NCBI GenBank assembly: GCA_015501055.1
Contig: JADNYV010000155.1
Span: 24,782 to 88,781 of the forward strand
Length of the DNA: 64,000 nt
Source of the DNA: Mucidula mucida
Lineage: Eukaryota; Basidiomycota; Agaricomycetes; Agaricales; Physalacriaceae
Direction: 5' to 3'
The position numbers were made by a program, and so were the translations under genes. Under the pieces are notes generated by a model that saw nothing but the letters and a program-made list of their open reading frames with translations, was not told the DNA's origin and did no database searches. How positions within the stretch are numbered: position 1 is the first letter of the stretch; each line of letters opens with the position of its first letter. Shown here piece after piece: positions 8,603 to 19,945 of the stretch.

Positions 8603-10785
8603 ATATCGTAGTGCTCTTCTTGAGTAGCAACCACCTAGGTATGGTACTCTATTGATTTCGTTTGCTTGCTCATAATGCGCACAGACTATCCCATTTGCAT
8701 GTGGGCCGTCCACCGAATTCTTGGAATTGTCGTGTATGTGTCCTACGAGTCGGAGTTCAGATTCATTGATAATTTTGCAGCCCATGCAACCCCGCGCTTA
8801 CAGTGGGCGAATTGTCTCAACACATCAAGTTGTCTAAAGCGTCCCTCATCATCGTTCATGCAGACTTTTTGGCGACCGCGGTCGCTGCTGCGAGTGCGTC
8901 GGATATCCCAGCGGATCGTATCATTGTGATTACTGACCAGGACGCGATTAATTCACCTGATCTGCTGGGATATCGTACACTTAACCTTGTGATACAGGAC
9001 GGAATCCAATCTGGAACGCGTCTCCGCGAAGTGAAACTCAAGCCAGGAGAGGGAAAAACCAGGATTGCGTTCTACAGCTCTTCCAGTGGGACGACGGGAC
9101 CGCCTAAAGTGAGAGAAACCGACTTTTCGTCCTGTCGCGATTGCTCACTTTTGCTTAGATAGTCCAAATTTCGCATTACGCGTTCATCGCAAACGTTCTT
9201 CAGATCGCCACGTTGAACAAGATGGCGGAATCTGATAGTTATCGAGATGAACTTCGATATCGTCCGGGGGATGCTTGTCTCGCCGTCCTGCCTTTTTATC
9301 GTATGTTTTCTCAACCATATGTACCGTCAGCATCTATTATCTTTTAGATATCTATGGCCTTGTTCTCGTGGTGAGTGACAGCTCTTCGAGATCTAAAGGT
9401 GTAATGACGTGCCTCGGTTGTATCCCAGACTCATTTCAACATGTTTGCGGCTGTTCGTCCTGCTACATGACATCTAGTGCGCCCTTCTTACCGTCCTCAG
9501 ATTTCAGTCGTTGTTGTCCCTAAGTTCAACTTCACCGACATGTTACGAGGCATCGTCCAGCACAAAATCACTTCTTTGATGGTAGTCCCACCTCAAGTAG
9601 TGTTGCTTTGCAAGGTTCAAAATCCGTTCGTGGAGCAGGAAGCAGGCGTTGACAATTTTATTTATTTATTAGGATCCCATCGTCAAGCAATTCGACCTCT
9701 CCTCCGTGAGAGTCATCCTGTGTGCCGCCGCTCCTCTTTCCGGTGCGACTGGCTGTATCATCGTAGGATTGCTATTGACGTATAACAGCTGAGTTGTATG
9801 ATCAGCTTCTGCAGTTGATGCCACAGGTTTATATCGGACAAGCTTATGGTGCTTCTTCTTTCCAACTCTGGGTGCTCATTCTCATCGACCGAATAGGGTC
9901 TACTGAAGCCACCGGTGTGGTCTCCATGTGCCCCGTTCAGCAGAAGTGTGGACGTTTCGGGGGTGTTCTGGTACCAGGCGTTGAGGGCAAAGTTGTTAAA
10001 GCGGACTGCAGTCTCGCTGGTTACAATGAGGAAGGCGAGTTACACATCAAGACACCAGCAGCTGCAACTGGCTATCTCGACAACGACATAGCGTATGTTT
10101 CCTTGTTGACGTGTTATCGGTGCTCATCATCATGACAGAACGCACGAAACCTTTGTTGATGGGTACGTTCAAGTTACGAGCCACGGATTTATGAGTGTGC
10201 TAACGCGAGGAAGGTGGATACGTTCTGGAGATCTCGTCAGAATAGATGACAATAACGAAATCATCGTAGTTGACCGATTGAAGGTGACATCCGTCTAAAT
10301 AGTCATGCATGCTTTTCTGACACGGGATCTCCAGGAAATCATGAAGGTTTGCGTATTCGAACTTGGCTTTGACTCGGTGGTCTCAATCAGTTGCCAGGTG
10401 CGAGGCTTTCAAGTCGCTCCGGCTGAACTCGAAGGCTGCATTTTGGATCATCCTTATGCTGCTGATGTTTGTGTTGTTGGAGTTCCCCATCTGTACAACG
10501 GCGAGGTTCCGCTGGCCTTTGTGGTCCTTACAGCAGAAGGCCTGAAAGCTGCTGAAGCCGGCTCCCAAATTGTGACATCGGCTATCACGAAGGTGATTCT
10601 CCTAGAGCACTCTTTGATTCTCTCTGATTGACCTCTAGCACGTCGCGGCGAACAAAGCGTATTTCAAGCATCTTCATCACGTTGAGATTGTTCAGAGTGT
10701 GCCCAAAACGCCGAGTGGCAAGTTACTTCGCCGAGAATTGCGGGAAACGGCGCGGAATCTGATGGTGAAGGCTGCCAAACTTTAG
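8603..10785 (+). pseudogene. 4-coumarate-CoA-ligase-like / adenylate-forming acyl-CoA ligase, main part
   Basis: Family activity: ATP-dependent formation of an acyl-CoA from an aromatic or fatty acid through an acyl-adenylate. At least nine short GT-AG introns were read (for example 9107-9158 and 9301-9348). Blocks in order: VVLFLSSNHLDYPICMWAVHR, NPALTVGELSQHI, the P-loop FYSSSSGTTGPPK (about 9070-9106), VLPFYHIYGLVLV, SVVVVPKFNF, VPPQVVLLCK, the GSTEATG motif, WIRSGDLVRID, VDRLKEIMKVRGFQVAPAELEG, and the C-terminal PKTPSGKLLRREL carrying the catalytic Lys. The stop is TAG 10783. Only its separation from exon 1 (352-591) by the DIRS-order element breaks the gene; all core motifs survive. An MFS gene follows on the same strand 252 bases later. 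Confidence 0.88.
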
Positions 10786-11037
10786 CTACGTCAGAACTTT
10801 GTGTATAGCGGGAGTTGTTCTCGCACCCTAAATAGATGCAATCGCACCTTAAATAGATCACCGACCATTCTAGTGTTCTTTGACAGCATTCCGTGTTGAT
10901 CTCTGCTTTTCATCAGTCCATCATGCAACTTCACGTTCGCCGGCTGGTTGCTCCGATTGTGCGTGGGAGACGAGCAACAGCATCCGAGCATTACTTACTC
11001 CCCACTTAACCTTTGGCGCAGAAGATTCAGACGCAGC

Positions 11038-12885
11038 ATGTCGTCGTCGCCCACTCATACAAGCCCTCCTTGCTTAGACAAAGAACCGAAAGGGGAAATT
11101 GATTCTGGTATTCTGCAGGAAAGCGGAGTCGCCGAAGACGCCACCGCTGTTTATGATGAAGGGCTGCCTGCCTGGGGAACCGGTAAATATCCTCCAGACC
11201 TCTACCTATAGTTCTCATAGTTACGCATCACAGTGGCAGGATCCTGGCTCGTACAATTCTGCATTATCGGACTTCCTCTATCCTTTGGTGTGACTGAAAG
11301 CTTCTACGCGAGGGACTTTCTCGCAAACTATACACCGTCCCAGATCAACTGGATTGGTATGATTCTTCTTTGTGCATGGCAATAGCATCCTCACACTCAC
11401 GTTCTAGGGTCCATTCAGTTCTGCTTCATGTATCTTCTCGGACTATCAGTCGCAGGCTTGTATGTCATTTGACTCTTCGCTACCCTCGCATTGATGCAAA
11501 CCTCGTAGGTTCGACGCAGGTCATTTTCACATCATTTCTATAGCAGGATGTACTCTCTTTGTCTTCAGGTAACATGTGCCCTTATCCTGTGGTAATGCCT
11601 ACCACGCTCAACTTTACTAGCATGTTCATGTTATCGTTGGCTCAACGAGGGCAATACTATCAAGTCTTCTTATCGCAAGGACTCGGCATGGGTATAGGAA
11701 CTGGCGTGGTGTACACACCGACATCGTCTGTTGTTGCTCATCATTTTCGACGGAGAAGAGGGTTGGCCATGGTAAGCCGTTTCAACTGTTATCTGTAGGT
11801 CCCATTGAATCATCACAGTGTCTAGGGCATCATCACCACTGGTAGCGCAGTAGGCGGTTTCTTTTTTTCAGTTATTCTTGGTCAGTTCCTTGACGGTGAC
11901 GTCGGTTTCGCCTGGGGAATTCGCATATGCGCCTTCATATGCCTCGTATGCCTCACAGCAGCGAACACAATGATGCGAACCAACTATCCGCCCCGCGTTT
12001 CAGCGGCTGGTACGGCGCCGTCCTCGGGGAAACCCCTCAAGTCGCTCATACGATCCCCGCCCTACGTCTTTATAATTGCTTTCGGACTTGTGATCTCCCT
12101 CTCTCTTTACAACCCCATGTTCTCCGTCGAACTATTCGCGACAGAACAGGACAATATACCGAACAATCTTACGAACTATCTCGTCGCAATCATCAACCTC
12201 ACGAGTACACTTGGTCGGACCATACCCAATGGACTGGCGGATCGCTATGGCGTACTTCCTGTGTACATTCCAAGCGTTGCTGCCGCAGGTGGAATACTGT
12301 TCTCTCATGTTATTTCGTCAATTCTAATGCGTGTTGATGCAGGTGTTGTGGCCTTGGTCATGATGGTCTGTAAGTCGTCGGCATCAATCATTGTTTTCTG
12401 CATCCTGTGCGCACTTCATATTATATCGCGATTGATGCATACTCATGCATCTCCAGATATGGCTTTTTCTCCGGGACGGGTTAGCTCAATTACGATGTTA
12501 CACTGGCAGGACGTCTGAGCTCATTTGTAGCGGTGTCTCTATTCTTCCCTGCCGTACTTTCCTTGGATCCTGATATGACTCGGTCGGGGTAAGTCGATAC
12601 CTTTCCCCCGTTTTAGTTTGATGCTGTTCTTCACGGATACCATAGACTTCGACTCGCCATGGCCTCAGTTCCTGTTGGACTCGCATCTCTAGTAGGAACA
12701 CCCATTGCTGCAGCGATTGTGGGAGACAGTCACAAGTGGTGGGCAGGAAGTGTCTTTACGGGAGTAGGTCTTCTCCGCCGCGGTCGAATGAGCACTGAAT
12801 AAGTTGCAAGGTCCTGGAATTAGCCTCAGCGGCGCTTCTTCTGGCTGTGTATCTGACAAAGTCCCGTCTGGCCAGTGCTCGTTGA
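11038..12885 (+). CDS. MFS transporter, monocarboxylate (MCT)-like
   Basis: ATG 11038, stop TGA 12883, with about eight short introns (for example after PSQINWIG near 11356). The protein opens with an acidic/Ser cytosolic tail, then hydrophobic membrane segments in two halves separated by a loop (NYPPRVSAAGT...). Family blocks: SFGVTESFYARDFL, a loop ending in an Arg-rich HHFRRRRGLAMG after transmembrane 4 (the MCT signature region), GSAVGGFFFSVILG, TSTLGRTIPNGLADRYG, and a final LASLVGTPIAAAIVG. Basidiomycete MCT-like carriers usually move monocarboxylates or small aromatic acids across the plasma membrane; the substrate cannot be told here. Co-orientation with the CoA ligase suggests a shared acid substrate, which is inference. 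No clear lesion was seen. Confidence 0.82.
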
Positions 12886-13013
12886 GAAGTCCGGTTTTCC
12901 GATGGTTGTACTGGGTATTTCGGGCCGAAGTTTTAAAAAAAGAATTAAGAAAGAAGGGTGTCGGAGTTTATAGATTATAGATTACATCGATTACGGCTCG
13001 TACTACTTCTTAC

Positions 13014-13690
13014 CTTTCGATTTGCTCGTCTTCACGTTCTGCACGCTGCACACTCTCCCTTGCAACAGTATCGAGTTCCGCCAACGATGGTTTAGTCATC
13101 TTGGACGCAGGCGCGCGGGTGACCAGAATGCACATAGCAATCTGTAAGGCCATTGAGATCAGTCTCGTCACTTGAGAAGTGTTTTTTCACTGACCGCGCC
13201 ACTCAACGCATGACTCCAGACCAGCGCTACGCGCGCGCTCAACAAGGGTGCATTGATGCGTACCATCCTCAAGCCCTGGATCATCCGCCATGCACTGCGG
13301 TATCGACATGACGGACGGAAGATACCGATGTCTTGTCAAATCTTCCGGTTGATCCTGCAGCGCTTGTGCAAAATACGCTCGATGTAAATGGAGCAGGACT
13401 ATGTGACTCAAGTCAGCCGGACGAGACCATCGTCTCTAGGAATGGAATCACTAACCAGTTTCTTTATACATCAAGACAAGCCACCGCCGCATGTAATGTA
13501 TGGCGCTCTGATCCCCAATCGTCGAACAAGCCTGCAGCTCACTAGGGACGGGGAAGTCGCGTATCTTCCTATCCAAATCGACAACGACCGAGTATGGCGG
13601 TACTTTAGAACCAATGGCGGCGGTCATGACGGTATGCACGAGGGTGGTATATTGGAATGTCCGATTGTGAACTAAAACGTGGCTCGATCA
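13014..13690 (-). pseudogene. C-terminal half of a fungal-specific transcription factor (inverted fragment)
   Basis: On the minus strand one reads GSKVPPYSVVVDLDRKIRDFP, then after a loop LHLHRAYFAQALQDQPEDL, then YRSAWRIIQGLR, LVWSHALSGA, and after an intron LVTRAPASKM...LAELDTVARE. This is the usual second half of the fungal_trans middle homology region of Zn2Cys6 regulators, which control catabolic genes in the nucleus. The reading shifts by one base between PSVM and YRSAWR (about 13300). No zinc cluster is present in this piece. The preceding half lies on the opposite strand at 13770-14162. Confidence 0.75.
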
Positions 13691-13769
13691 ATACGAGACA
13701 ACGAAAGAAAGGATTCAGCCATTTCTCGACGATAACTGATCAAGTTTTAGCTGCACTTTTCTCAGTATC

Positions 13770-14162
13770 AGGAACTGTCAGATTGGGAGAGCTTGGGGAA
13801 TAATCAAACCTGGACGACGATGGGGGCAGCGGTGAGGGTTGCCCAAAGTGTATGTTCGCTCACACCATGGTCATAACTGAGGGGTACTTATTTCATTTAG
13901 ATTGGTTTGCACCTGAACAGCGCGCGCTGGAAGCTCAGCGAAGATCTTACTCAGCGGCGCAGCCGTTTGTTCTGGCAGTTATATACCTACGCCGTCTGGC
14001 AGGTAGTATTCCTCGTTCCGTTTCTGTTTCCTCTGCAAGCTCATCGTCCTGCAGAGCTTTCAATATGGCAGACCACCTATCATGCCTAAAGACTATATTG
14101 ATTGCCCATTTCCGATAGACACAGAAGAGACCATTGGTGCTGACGGTGGACGGGAGAGTGGG
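13770..14162 (+). pseudogene. Middle part of the same fungal-specific transcription factor, opposite strand
   Basis: Plus-strand exons read QTWTTMGAAVRVAQS, intron, IGLHLNSARWKLSEDLTQRRSRLFWQLYTYAVWQ, intron (about 14002-14055), then SFQYGRPPIMPKDYIDCPF and DTEETIGADG. These are the hallmark segments of the fungal_trans domain ('RRRLFW..Y..D'; 'GRP..i...d.D...P'). They end where the minus-strand fragment's content should begin, with no overlap, so the two are halves of one gene separated by an inversion. The Zn2Cys6 N-terminus was not found nearby. Confidence 0.75.
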
Positions 14163-14331
14163 CGTGTACCAGCAAGAAACTTACCATGGCTTGAATGGCG
14201 TGAAGCGTCGTATTCCTACGTGAGCGCGTCGCGGCTAGATGGTGCCGATCGATCAGCGCCCTTTCCAATTCTGGATAACGACGGCCTCGACCAATCTATG
14301 TTTCTGACTTCCTGCTACCACTCGAGAATTC

Positions 14332-15600
14332 ATGTCGGAAATGGCTCAACTTTGCGATATAACAATCGAGCCTGGGTGCAGCCTAGAGTCTTTTTACTTT
14401 CTCGAGGATGAGCTGGTAGGTTGACCCGCGTCCTTTGCTTCAACCCACTTCATCATAGCTCCAGGAGCTGGATGGGACTGAATATCATATGGGCATGTCA
14501 AGGGGCGATATCAGCAATTACTCGTCTATTACAACTACAAAACGTACGTGATTTTGTCCACTTCAAGCACACAGATTTCATTTCCCCCCTAGTTCATCGT
14601 GACATGATACAACTAATCAGATCTGGTTCTTGGGCGCTTCTTCCGTCGTTGGATACTCTCAGGAAGATCCGCGACCTGTTCGCCTACAATAATAAAACAT
14701 CAACGTCAACAGTTGCAAGGAAGTTGTTCACCGCGGTACGTTTGCAGCTGGAATTGTGATTCTCTCGTTGACACAGCTCATAGACGTTGCCACAAAAGGA
14801 GTACGAGTACGAGTTCCTACCTGTCTGTTCTCCCGCAAAATTGCCTATATACGTTGGGAAGGCGCGCCATGACTATCCATACCGCAACTTTCCTCGCGTC
14901 AAAACAACGATCCACCCTTGCTTTGGTCCTTGGCCCCATCTTCACATATGATACATTGAAACACTCCAATGATACTCTCAATCCCTTCGCCAATGATGAT
15001 ACGCGCCAAAGACTGGTATAAGACATTATCACTATGACTTCCATGTGCGTCAACCTCTCGTGGTTACATGGGACTTGGTATGACTTTCCGGATCGCAAAA
15101 TCGTATCCGCCCGCCCGGATCCACGCCCCAAACCCCAGCTTCCTCCCATAGATGACGCGGACAAGCGTGGAACGGAGCAGCACAGTCTACGATACGATGA
15201 GGAGGACGAAGATGAGAACGATGGTTACGCAACTGACGCAGTACGCGATACCGATGACCCTCGTATCCATGCGAGGCGCAAAAGACTGCAGGCATATATG
15301 GCGAAACACAATCGACGTTATCAGGATGAGGCCGAGGGCGAGGGAAGCCGTGCTCAGCGCAAGAGAAACCGCTCTGACTCTCCACCCGAAGACACACCGA
15401 CTGTCCGGCGGTCGAAGAGAGTGCAGTTAGGTGCCTCTGGACAGTCTGAGGTCGCTTCCACGAAGCGAAAGACGTTTGCCCCGATCAGAGGAAGAACTTC
15501 AAAGCATCCAGCCCGTAGCTCTCCAGCGCTGGATGATACTGCAGCATCTCCTCCCGCTGCACGTCGATCGGCGCGGACCCGTAAAGTCATTTCGCGGTAG
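14332..15600 (+). pseudogene. Decayed member of a three-gene tandem family of unknown function
   Basis: Not recognised as a named family. It is a paralogue of the intact gene at 17689. ATG 14332 (MSEMAQLCDIT), an intron 14414-14464, then LDGTEYHMGMSRGDIS. A TGA and a one-base gain (49 versus 48 bases after KRT, about 14545-14594) put the next block (LVHRDMIQL) in another frame. A second frame change occurs near 14910 after TIHPCF, and TAA interrupts before NLSWLHGTW. The C-terminal part (15034-15600) is open: an acidic stretch, then Ser/Pro/Lys-rich sequence ending RRSARTRKV, as in the intact paralogue. Several independent lesions make this a pseudogene. Confidence 0.75.
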
Positions 15601-15789
15601 ATACTCTTCGTGATATTACAGCGTGTTTCTCTCAATCAAATGTCATGTTCGTTGGACGCTCTTAGCAGGCAAATATTTTCTGAGCATAACATGTCATTCA
15701 TCTCCATAGGGTTCATACATACATGGGGGCCTAGCAATACGACTACCAATTCTTTCTACGTGCCTTCTTCGTCTTACCTTTCTTGGGCT

Positions 15790-17110
15790 AGATCTCTTCA
15801 GTCTTATCTTCACCTTCCGCCTTAGTACGAGACCGCGTCCGGTATGCCGGCGGAGCTGAAGCGGCTTGTGGCGCACCAGCAGGAGGATTCTTTTTCGCTC
15901 TCTTGGCTTTCGGCTGGTCGACGTTGCGAGTCGGTCCAAAACTTCTTTCGCCCGTGTGTCGTGATTTTGTCCCACGCATCCATAATGGCGAACGGCGGGC
16001 TCAAGTGGAGATCGAGCACACCAATCGTGGTAAATGGATGGACGTGAAAAGAGACATGTGTCGTGTCTGCCCCCGGATCGATGGACTGGCCGGGCTTTTG
16101 GGCAATCGGATAGCACTCGTCCATAAGAATCGGAAGCATCTCGTATGGGAATGTCCCATCCGGTGACTGGAGAACTTGAAGAACCTAGTATTCGCGCTCG
16201 TCTTTGCCGATTAACTTCTAATGAATCCAGTAACATACCTCTTCGTAAAATCGTCTCCTATCAATGTCCTGTCCCAACGCGCGTACTTCTTTGGTGTAAT
16301 CCCGGACAACTTTCAAGACCTCCAGGGAGTTAAGGAATGCAAATGCTCCATTGTCCCCCAGACGGTGTAAATTTACCGCGCCTACAAACAAACTGAGCGA
16401 TATTGCGAAGTGAAGCAAACATTCACCTACCTCGCCAGAAGTTTCGCCGCGTATCTAGGTTCAACATTCCCGGTTTCTCGTATCCCAGATAATACTGTAG
16501 TGTTTCGACCGCAAATTCACATAACGGGTCACGGGGGTCTTTGAAGTGAAGCTATATATACATCATAACGGGTCACGGACCACTTTGGTCAGGCACGAGC
16601 CTCCAAATAAGGGAATTTCAGGTCCCGCTATAAGCGGAACTGTCCAAAAAAGGCAATTTAAGGGTCTGTGAAGCTGTTCGCTGTAACTTCAGACCATAAT
16701 GGGTCACAGGCTGTGAAGTTACGGTCGAAACGCTACAGTAATCCAAGCGAGTCATCTGCCCAGAGTACAGTCTAAGTTTGTTCCAACGGAGCGAACATGA
16801 TATCACTCACCATTTCTGGTTTAGCCCAACTGTCGCTACGTTCCAAGCCATGGCACCGCTCAATGAGGCCACAGAAGTTTTGCTGAAACGTGATGTTGCA
16901 GTGGTCTGCATCTCCAAGCGTATTCAATCGCTTCTGCAGTTTTGCTGACTGGCGATTGTCGCCATCCTTGGCCTTGTTGAGCCGTATCTTCGGAGTTTCT
17001 GCGCCAGAAATGTATGCCTCATCGAATGGGCCCTCGTACTTGTAATTCGGATCCTCCGGCGTGACTAGGGCGCAAGGACTCTGTAAGGGCTTCCGTTCGC
17101 GTAGGTTCAT
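15790..17110 (-). pseudogene. Unrecognised conserved-looking gene disrupted by a MITE in exon 2
   Basis: ATG 17110. Exon 1 (17110-16811) has 100 codons (MNLRERKPLQSP...AKPEM), intron 16810-16756, exon 2 from 16755 (MTRLDYYLGYEKPGMLNLDTRRNFWR), further introns near 16430 and 16200, then VLQVLQSPDGTFPYEMLPIL and a His-rich VSFHVHPFTTIGVLDLHLSPP. Exon 2 is cut after L-D-Y by the 244-bp MITE 16495-16738; removing it with one TA restores DYYLGY exactly. The C-terminal end is uncertain (15822 or 15788, depending on frame) and becomes Lys/Ala/Pro-rich. The HPFxxI segment recalls IHPCFVI of the neighbouring plus-strand family, a weak hint of distant kinship. No function is assigned. Confidence 0.6.
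16495..16738 (+). mobile_element. 244-bp MITE, copy 1, TA target duplication
   Basis: TIRs CTGTAGTGTTTCGACCG and its complement ...CGGTCGAAACGCTACAG (one mismatch), flanked by TA at 16493-16494 and 16739-16740. No coding capacity. The internal motif TAACGGGTCACG occurs twice, with a related TAATGGGTCACAGG in inverted surroundings. TA duplication suggests mobilisation by a Tc1/mariner-type transposase, which is inference. Confidence 0.9.
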
Positions 17111-17688
17111 GGTGGGGGACAAAATGGTGCGGGTGCTCGACCGACAAACGATAGTTGATTATATACATCGAATGCCTTTGTTCTCTTATTTTGGCGAGAA
17201 CAAGTAGCCTTTTCAGGGTAGACAATGTCTCCCGGTACAGCCTTGTGGACTACAGCTGGACACTTGTACGTACAAGAGCGGAGCTGAGTCCGACAACGAT
17301 GGCGGTTGCTGGTGCTACGATATTACGCAGCTTCCAGCGCAAGTATATAACTGCGAGACATGTCAATCCAGAGGTATCCTCAAAAGAAGGAGTTCTGAGA
17401 AGATTTCATGGTGCAAAGTACTTACATCGGGGACGATCTCGATTGCAGGGGTCCATCAGTCAATGGCGATTATTTGTCCAGGGGACAAAAGAAAAAATCA
17501 TGACGCGAAAAACAATGAAGCGCCGATAGGAGGACAAAAACAAAAGTCAGCACGCGTCAATCACGCTAATCACGTGGTTTGGTTAGCCCGATCGGGCACA
17601 AAGCGAGTCGGTTGACTTTGAACCATCACCATCACCATCACCGTCTATCCATAACTGTCCACCCATTCTTCTCTCCACATCGAATAAT
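17111..17688. other. Divergent intergenic region, no gene seen
   Basis: 578 bases between two genes transcribed away from each other. Only short shadow ORFs. A CATCACCAT repeat lies near 17625-17645. It presumably holds both promoters; no specific site is identified. Confidence 0.4.
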
Positions 17689-19051
17689 ATGTTTGAAGTA
17701 GCACAACTTGCTGATATAACGACTATTTCCTCCTCCACTGATGTAGAGCCCTTTAATCTTGTTATTGGGAATGTCCTGGTTCGTTAACCTATATGCCTCA
17801 TTTCCACTGCCTTACTATCCTGATTCTAGGGACTCGATGCTCTGGAGTATCATCTGGGATTGTCCAGAGGAGAAATCACGAAGTACACGGACATCATGAC
17901 CACACCGCGTACGACCTCTACACATTTCGAAGGATCCAAAGTCTCATTTTTATTAGTTCATCGCGACATGATCAATCTCTTCAAGTCCAATTTGTGGACG
18001 CTTCTTCCACCTTTGGATGTCATTAAAACGATGTGGGACTTGTTCGAATATAATCAGAGCCTATCAACGACAACGCTTGCCAGGAGGATGTTTACTCAGG
18101 TAAGTTCCAACTCAGAAAGTAAGCGCGCTCAACTGATTTGACTGCTAGGACTTGGCGGAAAATCCGGTGAACCCGTACCAATACGAACTCTTGCCTGTCT
18201 GTACTCCAGACAAGCTCCCCATCTATATCCGCGACAAGCGTTACGACTATCCTTACAGCAATCTTCCTCGCATCGAAACTTCAATCCATCCGTGCTTCGT
18301 CATCAAGTCGCTTTGCCACTACGTCGCTGAAGGCAACTTGGACTATGCTCCCAATTCGCTCATCGCCAACCGACATTGGAGACGCTTGATTTCCGAGATT
18401 GGCATCACCTCTTCGCTCGCTATAAATCTCTCGTGGTTGCATGGGACTTGGAATGACTATCCGGAGCGTCCTGCAGTAGCTGCCCGCCCGGATCCCGTAC
18501 CCATTCTCGCATCATCAAACGAGGAGAACACAGAGGACGAGAACGACGACTACACGACTGACGAACCACGCGACCTGTATGATCCCCGTGCGCTGTACGT
18601 GCTTCAGGCCATGGATGCGTACATGGCGAAACACGATAAACGTATTGAGGTTGAGCAGGGAGAAAGGGAAGCCCAGCGTACTCCCCCCGTCGCCGAGCAG
18701 TCAATTCGCTCAGATTCGTCTGTCAACTCCACTGACGTGCAGCCACCCACCACCGTGCCACCGCGGCGGTCTCAGCGTGTGAAACCGACCAATGTCGTGC
18801 AACCTGCTCTCGTGTCTAAGAAGCGAGCGAGGGCGGCCGTCTCCAGTCCTGCGAGTTCCGTCGACGAGTCACTGTCAAAACGGCAGCGTTCGACTAAGAA
18901 GGAGGCTCCGAAGAAGAAGTCTTCAGCTCGCAGTTCGCCCGCAGGGGATGCTTATACAGCTCCGCTGCCTCCTTCAGGGCATGCTTCTATAGCGCCGCCG
19001 CCTCCTGCAGTACGTAGGTCCGCGCGGACGCGTAAGGTTGTTTTTCGATAG
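17689..19051 (+). CDS. Unknown protein, intact member of tandem family (420 aa, three exons)
   Basis: Exons 17689-17778, 17830-18099 and 18149-19051, all in phase, give about 420 residues. No family is recognised. Visible parts: an N-terminal MFEVAQLADIT block, GLDALEYHLGLSRGEITKY, SFLLVHRDMINLF, an Asn/Tyr/Pro-rich YQYELLPVCTPDKLPIYI, a core TSIHPCFVIKSLCHYV, then AINLSWLHGTWNDYPE (about residue 210). The C-terminal 180 residues are disordered-looking: acidic first, then Ser/Pro/Arg/Lys-rich with KKRARA and KRQRSTKKEAPKKK, likely nuclear localisation signals, ending RRSARTRKVVFR. A nuclear role is inference. Flanking paralogues at 14332 and 19291 are broken. Confidence 0.8.
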
Positions 19052-19290
19052 ATATTGAATAATCATACCTTACTTGTGTATCTCTACTGTATCTACTTCT
19101 GTTGGTGCATCACGTGCATCATTATTAGACAGATCGTTCCACGTTTAGTAGCGCTTCCACGAGAAACAGTGTAGATAAAAATGCGCAATCATCGCATCAC
19201 GTGGTGAATCAGCCCGAACACAGTGTTAGCTTTAAACCACCACTATCGACCCTCATTTACAATTTTCCAGCACGTTCTAATTGTGATGCC

Positions 19291-19647
19291 ATGTCTGAAG
19301 TAGCTCGACTCTGCGACGTCACGACTGTACCAGGCTCCGCCGAGGTAGAGGCTTTCAATTTCATTATTGGCAACGTTCCGGTTTGTTAGCTCGCATCTCT
19401 CACTTCCATTGCCTCATTTTGTCAACTTTAGGGACTTGATGGCCTAGGATATCATCTGGGAATGTCGAGGGGAAAGATCTCGGATCACACGGAGATGCCG
19501 AGAAAAAACTGGATCTCATTGTGTATCACAGCGGCGCAGATACTAGCTTCACCCAGTCATGGATGGAATCAGATCTCACACTTTCATCACCGACTTTCGC
19601 CGACCTCCAGAGCGCCGTTATACACTTCCGAAGCGTTGGTTGGGTGA
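19291..19647 (+). pseudogene. Truncated third member of the tandem family
   Basis: ATG 19291 (MSEVARLCDVTTVPG) and the family's first intron at the same place (GTTTGTTAGC...CTTTAG), followed by GLDGLGYHLGMSRGKISDH. After about 19510 the similarity to its siblings ends and the frame runs into unrelated sequence to a stop at 19645. It retains roughly the first 60 residues of the family only. Confidence 0.65.
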
Positions 19648-19945
19648 CACCTCCGGTATTCATGCAGCGTATCCCTTTGGAGCATATTATGGGAATGACC
19701 TGCCAGTCTTGTCTTAAATATCAGTGTGAGTATGAAGGGTTGAACATGTGGTGGAATGGAAACTCGTAGACTTTCGCCCAGAGATGTACATAGATTGTTC
19801 GCGATAAGTATTCCGCTGTATCACGTCCAAATCAGGTCTATTTGTATTCTCCGCCGCGTTCCCCTTTGATTTTGACACCGGCTCGAAAGCTAAACAGCAT
19901 TCATATACACCCTAACCCTACGTCAACCTTACCTCCCGCCCCAAG

